64,000 bases of DNA from the NCBI GenBank assembly GCA_965153455.1, contig OZ234498.1, positions 62,001 to 126,000 of the forward strand, given 5' to 3'. Of this stretch, positions 57,201 to 64,000 are shown piece after piece. The DNA is from Sphagnum compactum (Eukaryota; Bryophyta; Sphagnopsida; Sphagnales). Within the stretch, counting starts at the first letter, position 1. Every line of letters starts with the position of its first letter. A program made the position numbers and the translations under genes. Below the pieces are notes generated by a model. That model was given only the letters and a program-made list of their open reading frames with translations. It made no database searches and was not told the DNA's origin.

Positions 57201-57897
57201 GTACATTGCCACGTATTGAATATCAAAGTTTAGGTTAGTTTAATTAAGTTTAATTTATTTTAGCTTAGATTTAATTAATTAAACCAACCCCAACCCCCCT
57301 CCCCCTATGAACTTGTAAAATAAAAAAACCCCTCTCATCCCTTTTCAACATAAAAAAAAAAAAAAAAAAACTCCCTCCCATCCCCCTTCAACATATTAAA
57401 AAAAAAACCCTTGACCACCTGTCCCTAGCCACTCCACAATGAAAAAACAAAATTTTAAAAAAAATCATCCCTTTCCCTTCCTCCTTCCACATGTCAAATG
57501 AAGGCAAAAAAAAACATTAACCTCCACCCCCCTCCCCCTCAATAGTAAAAAAAAAGAGGAAAAAAAATCAACCTGCACCCTTTCAAGTTCCCCCGTCGCA
57601 CAATGAATAGAACCTAAACCCTGGCCCTTCTCAACAGTAAAAAGTAATTTATCAAAGTTATAACCAGTAAAAAAATAACAAAAAGTAACAAACCTTACCC
57701 CTTTCAACAATAAAAAGTAAGTTACAAAACTTACAAATAGTAAAAAAAAGTAACAAAAAATAACAAAAAATGAAAAAAGTCAACAAAAACAGTCAGACAT
57801 CGCGGGAAAACAGCCAAGCACTCCTCTGTATTTTACCTGGTCAAACAGCCAACAGCCATGGGCATTACACTCATAATGCCCGAATCATACCTTAAGG
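57201..57897 (+). mobile_element. Family B element, long form, ending ATCATACCTTAAGG
   Basis: Begins with GTACATTGCCACG and the AT-rich module (57225-57295), as at 13232-13320. It then has the standard blocks, CAGTAAAAAGTAA modules, GGCATTACACTCATAATGCC and the end at 57897. The two long-form copies support a 5' boundary near TTGTACATTGCCACG. Confidence 0.75.
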
Positions 57898-58515
57898 TTT
57901 CGTGATCTCCCTTTTTTCCCACCGAGTTGTCTCATGCTTCATTCATAAAACCGGGTTTTGTGATCCCTCTTTTTCTCAACTTGGTTCCATAATTTGGGTT
58001 TCTCAACCTTTGCTGATGAATCCTACTACACTCATCCGACTTTTTCCACCCTTGTTTCATACCACCGCTTATCGAATTTTCCGCTTGCCCTATCTGCCTT
58101 CATACGTATATCATTTTTTTTTGAAGTTTTAATTCTTGTTCTACATCAATTTCTTCCTACTTTTTGTTGCGCTCCTTTGTTCTCCGCATTCTCTTTTCTT
58201 TCTTTTCCTCCTTTTTATTCCGTTACTAACCCCCTTTTCTCATCGTTTTCTACTTACATTTCTTTTTTTCCGCCCTCCCTATTGGGTTTTACACCTCCTT
58301 CTTCTCCCTTTTCTTACCCCCTTTTCCCACCGTCTTCCTCTTCTCATTACTTTTATTCTTTTTTTTACCTTTTTCTTTTTTTTTTTCCTTTTTACCTCCC
58401 TTTTATGCCCATTTTTTTCCCACCTTCTACCTCTCTATTCACCGCCTTCTTTTTTCCCCTTTTCTTCTCGCCTCTTACAAACCCTTCCTCCTTAACCCCC
58501 CCTCCCTTCCTCCTT
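57898..58515. repeat. Pyrimidine-rich low-complexity tract
   Basis: T/C-rich throughout; the first 200 bases resemble the degenerate edges of satellite arrays 2 and 3. ORFs of 119 and 192 codons here are composition artefacts. Confidence 0.75.
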
Positions 58516-58852
58516 AACGCCCCCTCCCTTCCTCCTTTCACAAGTCAAATGAAGAAGGAAAAAAAACATTAACCTCCACCACCCCCCTGCCCCCTAACAA
58601 AAAAGAAAAAAAAAAAATCAAGTCATAGCCCCCTGCCCCTTGAACAATCAATTTTTTTTTTAAACAACTCACCATGCCCCCTGAATAGTAAAAAATAATT
58701 TACAAAAGTTACATGTAGTAGAAAAATAACAAAAAATGAAAAGAAGTAAAAAAAAACAGCACCCCGCTACAGTGAGTTTTTTGTGGTCAAATAGCCCCCA
58801 GGCCTTATCCTTACGAGTGCAATGACAAGATCATATGTATAGGCCAGCTCAT
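58516..58852 (+). mobile_element. Family B element, short, ending GATCATATGTATAGG
   Basis: CCTCCTTTCACAAGTCAAAT, CCTCCACCACCCCCC, a CAACTCACCATGCCCCC block, and the end motif at about 58850. The first block recurs inverted at 63228-63262. Confidence 0.7.
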
Positions 58853-61445
58853 CTTTGTAATAAGTATCTAGCTTCTTTTCAGCTTTTACGAGGTTACTTT
58901 CTAAGTGTATCAAGATTTTCCTGCACAACACAGAAATCACAGAAGATCATGCAATGATTACTGAAATGTAACCATCTGTTTGGTATTATCTGCTGGATCA
59001 CCTGATTTGTGATTGTTTAGTGTAGAGATCCTTCTCATTTCTGATCACAAGAAATGGCACCACACTTTCTCCTATATCCTTAACCCAAAATTCTTCCCCC
59101 GCAACCTCATGTATTTAGTCCAGGGGCCAAGCGTTTCCGCGCGGAGAAGTTTGTACCCTCGTGACAACCACTGTAGCGAGACTGAAGGGGAATCGTGTTG
59201 GGGGTGTATAGGGAGTTTTCTGATTTCTGATCGTTTCTGCACCAACACCGTTTAGATTTGTTGGCACCAGCCATATGGCAGAGGCCATTACGGTTTTTAT
59301 GGGACGCCCAACAACCCATAAACTTTGTCACTCCTTACAACTATCATCTTTAATAAACAGGTGGTGTACGTGGCAAGATATGTTTTCTTGGAGCGACGTT
59401 GTCTCGCTGGTACTGGCGACTGCGTCGATGTGAAGAGTAGGGTTCCTTGCGAGACTGAGTCTTTGTGGTTGTAGATCTTGTGAACCTTAAACTCCATAAC
59501 CTAGTACTTTCAAGCGTCGTGCAAAGAAATGAACAGGCCCGGGTCGCTGGAGCGTCTGTCCACTTCGTTTTTCTTTGATTTTACATTGTTAGATCCTCTT
59601 GGCGACGGCCTTACAAGCCGTGAGTTTTTCTGCTTTTTTCATTTCTTTTCCTTCCAGCTTGATTTGCAATCCAGCAGCTTGGCTTTTCCATATGTGCAGC
59701 AGGGGGTTGTTTTCTGTTTTGCCGTAGGTTATCAGATGTGGATTGTGCTCGAAATGGGTCTGTGATGTTTGATAATGCTTTGTTTTGGAAAGCGTGTCTT
59801 GTCAGAGACTTGCCAGCTCTGTGGAATCAAAACTACTGAGACCTTCGCTGTCTTTCTGTTTGTGAAATTCCTCTTGGTTCTTCTAGGGGATAATGAAGTC
59901 GAGGACCGAAAGAGGACCGAAAGGCATTGTTCATATAATGAGCATCATCACATATCACCATTCGATATTCTTTGCACAATCGTCGGAGGATAGTAGTATT
60001 CAGTATTGGGAGATGATTCCGGTTTCTCCATTGACGAACCGGAGACAGAAAAGCTCTCTCTTTCTCTCTCTCAATGCATTGAGGCAGTAACAGTGTCGAA
60101 ACCCCTACTCTGGGGACAGGAGGTAAGTCCAGGGCGTTAGATGTCTACATGGAACACAACGGCACTATGTTTTGGTTGCGGTGCTTCCAAAAACCTTTCT
60201 TGCATCTGGCGACAACAAAAGAAGTGCAATTGCTTTGAAAAATTCATACCTCGTTCTCACTCCAGCTTGGGGTCCTGTTCCAGAAAATCTAGCCTTTTCA
60301 AACAATCGCTATGTGATCAATTACTTTGGTGCAATAGTACATTATTGAGATACTGGATGATCTAAAAGCTTCAAGCAGTTGCATATGATTTGATTAAAAA
60401 TGTTTTTCTTTCTCACCCCTGTGCCCCCAACTGATCCTCAACTAAACAATCATGAGGTAAATAGAAAGATCACTGTTGGAGTGCTTCACCCTGGATGATC
60501 ACATAATTGATGCTTTCAATCATCAAACCCTCCTAACAATGCAATACCTTTGGATAGCTGCTTTTCAGAGAGCCTGAATTAGGTCCTCTCTTTCAGACTT
60601 TTCCTTCATAAGATCCCATGAAATGTAAAGGAGCCTAGCAAACCAAGAGAGGAAAAACAACAGCTTCCAGATTGAGAACCCTTTTTTGTGATCCTTCAAA
60701 GTTCACACCAAATCAGATCACATTTCACTCATGCCTTCGGAAAACACTGGAAGGTCTTTGCAAACGCAGAAACCATATATATATATTTTACAGCCTGAAA
60801 ACAAAAGTCCCCTTCAAACACCTGAGTGATTGTGAAATGAGTCCTTCCCAAGAAGACCATTGAATGTGAAGCTCACCTATGACAGACAGCAAAGTCTATA
60901 GAGGACCACAGACTGATCACTGGTTCTTTGTAAAAAAAACAAGACACAACAATTGGCCTGAATAGTATTGAACATAGACAATGTTGAGTAGTCATGAAGA
61001 AAAAACAAGCTTAATGAAAGGTGAAACTATCACATCAGTATAATTACTTACAGCACCTTTCTCAACAACACAACACTAACAAGTTTTCTGTCTCCATCCA
61101 AGCTCCTAGCATACATGAACCAACTGCATTCACAATCTGGAGCTGGTCTACTGCGCTGAGCACTGCTTGTTGATGACTGCTGCAACTCCCAACCTCTTCT
61201 TGGCCAGTACCAGTCAAGATGCAGTCTGCTATCTCCTCCAGCAGTGTGTAACATACCTGTCATGTTAAATGTCAACCAACCAACTTCTTTGTGAACTTCA
61301 GAATTGAATACTGCCACTGACTGCCTTCTTATGTGCTGATGCCCAGAATTGGAATGCTGTGAAACAAAATTTCAAATCATATATGTAATTTCACTAAGTC
61401 TGTGCGTCTGTCTGTGACCATCGGTCTGTCAGTCTGTGACCGTCA
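58853..61445. other. Long unique stretch, no gene recognised
   Basis: Moderate composition with a (TA)n run near 60777-60788. ORFs of up to 89 codons (59529, 60141, 61048 minus) show no family features. It could contain introns or decayed genes I cannot read. Confidence 0.4.
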
Positions 61446-61465
61446 GTAGGTTGTCCAGCGACTTG

Positions 61466-63065
61466 AACGTCTTCGGTGGAAATACGAGCCCAGGAGAGAA
61501 GAGGACCTGGGACCGTCAGATCTTAACCGTCTGCTGAATTTGCGCCGTTCGATTGAATCCGTCCTTCTCTGACGCCCTGTCCGAAAACTTCTGAGGGCAA
61601 AACACGAAACTTACTGCACGTGGCTTTTTCATCACACCTACACGTCGCATTTTCTTAAATAGGATGTCGGGCTTTTAAAAGTAACGACCCGAGAGTAACT
61701 TTCGATGAAAAAGGGAGAAAAGAAATCCGTGACAGACGGTTGACCATGGGCACTACCGACGCCGGTGACCAGACCCGGCCACAATCCGGCAGATTTTGGG
61801 GGCACGGGAAAGAAGGGACTTTTTGGGCAGTCACACGTTTATAGTTAGAAAAGTAGTTCACAATGAGACGCGGTGAAAAGAAATGGATAAAACAGCTCAT
61901 AAAATGGTGGTACAATTTTCCTTTCATTAGGAAAAAGACAAAAGTGCCCATTTTTCTCTCTCTAATATGTCCCACACGCAAAGGGGCTTAGAAAATAATT
62001 CACATTTTGAAATTGGACATTTGGAAAAGGAAGGGAAATTGGTGGAACGTCTTCGGTGGAAATACGAGCCCAGGAGAGAAGAGGACCTGGGACCGTCAGA
62101 TCTTAACCGTCTGCTGAATTTGCGCCGTTCGATTGAATCCGTCCTTCTCTGACGCCCTGTCCGAAAACTTCTGAGGGCAAAACACGAAACTTACTGCACG
62201 TGGCTTTTTCATCACACCTACACGTCGCATTTTCTTAAATAGGATGTCGGGCTTTTAAAAGTAACGACCCGAGAGTAACTTTCGATGAAAAAGGGAGAAA
62301 AGAAATCCGTGACAGACGGTTGACCATGGGCACTACCGACGCCGGTGACCAGACCCGGCCACAATCCGGCAGATTTTGGGGGCACGGGAAAGAAGGGACT
62401 TTTTGGGCAGTCACACGTTTATAGTTAGAAAAGTAGTTCACAATGAGACGCGGTGAAAAGAAATGGATAAAACAGCTCATAAAATGGTGGTACAATTTTC
62501 CTTTCATTAGGAAAAAGACAAAAGTGCCCATTTTTCTCTCTCTAATATGTCCCACACGCAAAGGGGCTTAGAAAATAATTCACATTTTGAAATTGGACAT
62601 TTGGAAAAGGAAGGGAAATTGGTGGAACGTCTTCGGTGGAAATACGAGCCCAGGAGAGAAGAGGACCTGGGACCGTCAGATCTTAACCGTCTGCTGAATT
62701 TGCGCCGTTCGATTGAATCCGTCCTTCTCTGACGCCCTGTCCGAAAACTTCTGAGGGCAAAAAACGAAAGTTACTGCACATGGCTTTTTCATCACACCTA
62801 CACGTGATATTTTCTTAAATAGCATGTCGGGCTTTTAAAAGTAAAGACCCGAGAGTAACATTCGATGAAAAAGGGCGAAAAGAAATCCGTGACACACGGT
62901 TGACGATGGGCACTACCGACGCCGGTGACCAGACCCGGCCACAATCCGGCAGATTTTGGGGGCACGGGAAAGAAGGGACTTTTTGGGCAGTCACACGTTT
63001 ATAGTTAGAAAAGTAGTTCACAATGAGACGCGGTGAAAAGAAATGGATAAAACAGCTCATAAAAT
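61466..63065 (+). repeat. 580 bp tandem repeat, two identical-looking units plus a partial third
   Basis: GAACGTCTTCGGTGGAAATA starts at 61465, 62045 and 62625, exact 580 bp steps. Units 1 and 2 look identical throughout; unit 3 has a few substitutions (for example near 62762 and 62823) and stops at about 63065. Each full unit holds a 108-codon minus-strand ORF and a 61-codon plus-strand ORF without family features. A ~17 bp leader (61449-61465) differs from the repeat interior. Confidence 0.93.
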
Positions 63066-63265
63066 GGGTAGCTTCTGTTCAATAAAGACGGCCTGTCCGA
63101 AAACTGCACGTGCAGTAACTTCGTGCGTGCACGTTTCGAAAGGGGTGCACGTTTCATCACACCTACTTGTCACGTGCACGTTTCGTTTTTTACTGCACGT
63201 GTCGAAGTTACTGCACGTTTTTTTTCCTTCTTCATTTGACTTGTGAAAGGAGGAAGGGAGGGGGG
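63066..63265. other. Spacer at the centre of the inverted array
   Basis: Rich in short inverted words around GCACGTGCAGTAACTT and GTCACGTGCACGTTTCG. It then carries an inverted piece of family B (TTCATTTGACTTGTGAAAGG). Confidence 0.75.
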
Positions 63266-64000
63266 GTTAAGATGGTGTGATGAAAAAGCTACGTGCAGTA
63301 ACTTTCGTTTTTTGCCCTCAGAAGTTTTCGGACAGGGCGTCAGAGAAGGACGGATTCAATCGAACGGCGCAAATTCAGCAGACGGTTAAGATCTGACGGT
63401 CCCAGGTCCTCTTCTCTACTGGGCTCGTATTTCCACCGAAGACGTTCCACCAATTTCCCTTCCTTTTCCAAATGTCCAATTTCAAAATGTGAATTATTTT
63501 CTAAGCCCCTTTGCTTGTGGGACATATTAGAGAGAGAAAAATGGGCACTTTTGTCTTTTTCCTAATGAAAAGAAAATTGCACCACCATTTTATGAGCTGT
63601 TTTATCCATTTCCTTTCACCGCGTCTCATTGTGAACTACTTTTCTAACTATAAACGTGTGACTGCCCAAAAAGTACCTTCTTTCCCGTGCCCCCAAAATC
63701 TGCCGGATTGTGGCCGGGTCTGGTCACCGGCGTCGGTAGTGCCCATGGTCAACCGTCTGTCACGGATTTCTTTTCTCCCTTTTTCATCGAAAGTTACTCT
63801 CGGGTCGTTACTTTTAAAAGCCCGACATCCTATTTAAGAAAATGCGACGTGTAGGTGTGATGAAAAAGCCACGTGCAGTAAGTTTCGTTTTTTGCCCTCA
63901 GAAGTTTTCGGACAGGGCGTCAGAGAAGGACGGATTCAATCGAACGGCGCAAATTCAGCAGACGGTTAAGATCTGACGGTCCCAGGTCCTCTTCTCTCCT
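63266..64000 (-). repeat. Inverted arm of the 580 bp repeat, cut by the window end
   Basis: Reverse complement of the 61466 array, starting GATGGTGTGATGAAAAAGC and running through one full unit into a second. The ORF at 63511-63837 is the counterpart of 61655-61981. The full palindrome extends beyond the window. Confidence 0.92.

Noticed and set aside
57994-58572. 192-codon ORF rich in Phe, Pro, Ser
   Set aside because: Same cause: a pyrimidine-rich tract without domain features.
61655-61981. 108-codon ORF conserved in several 580 bp units
   Set aside because: Conservation is explained by near-identical DNA repeats. There is no codon-level evidence and the third unit truncates it.

Overview
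This window looks like heterochromatic, repeat-dominated nuclear DNA of a land plant. It holds no complete protein-coding gene that I can recognise. Plant signatures are interstitial TTTAGGG-type telomere repeats and gene fragments of plant-typical families: a class XI-like myosin, MAP65, a PHO1/EXS exporter, plastid 3-oxoacyl-ACP synthase I (KAS I), an LRR receptor-kinase ectodomain and a plant-type HAD 5'-nucleotidase. Three fragments resembling MurA (UDP-GlcNAc enolpyruvyl transferase) are informative. MurA is kept in plastids of bryophytes, lycophytes and some other non-angiosperm plants, so a bryophyte, lycophyte, fern or gymnosperm is more likely than a flowering plant. I cannot name the species.

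Layout. 1-2290: tandem array of a ~337 bp satellite. 2.3-5.7 kb: mostly unique decayed sequence with a PHO1-like exon. 5.75-9.98 kb: dispersed elements (families A, B, D) and a gypsy-type gag remnant. 10.05-11.4 kb: LRR receptor pseudogene (minus strand). 12.7-19.5 kb: B elements, D blocks ending in telomere repeats, and pyrimidine-rich satellites. 20-25.9 kb: MurA pseudogene copies, a segmental duplication and a HAD nucleotidase fragment. 26-30.1 kb: a 70 bp tandem array, B and A elements, another pyrimidine satellite and a D block. 30.2-31.4 kb: LINE reverse-transcriptase remnant and two MITE-like copies in opposite orientation. 31.6-36.5 kb: three successive local duplications; the last is a 788 bp unit carrying a myosin motor exon. 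37.1 kb: a zinc-finger exon. 39.2-47 kb: minus-strand MAP65 pseudogene and coiled-coil gene remnants, interrupted by a second copy of the MurA segment. 47-53.2 kb: B elements and a CpG-depleted repeat copy. 53.5 kb: KAS I pseudo-exon. 54-56.8 kb: dispersed duplicates. 57-58.9 kb: B elements. 61.45-64 kb: a 580 bp repeat array followed by an inverted arm that runs off the window.

The genes do not form a working pathway. They are fragments, on both strands, often with recognisable splice sites, so they were probably moved or left at the DNA level rather than by retrocopying. The most unusual elements are a repeat family (A/B) with a conserved terminal hairpin and fixed end motif, a repeat family (D) that ends in telomere repeats, an in-frame MurA/coiled-coil chimeric ORF, and element-end-like motifs beside splice sites in broken genes. 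Coordinates of diffuse repeats are approximate because everything was read by eye.
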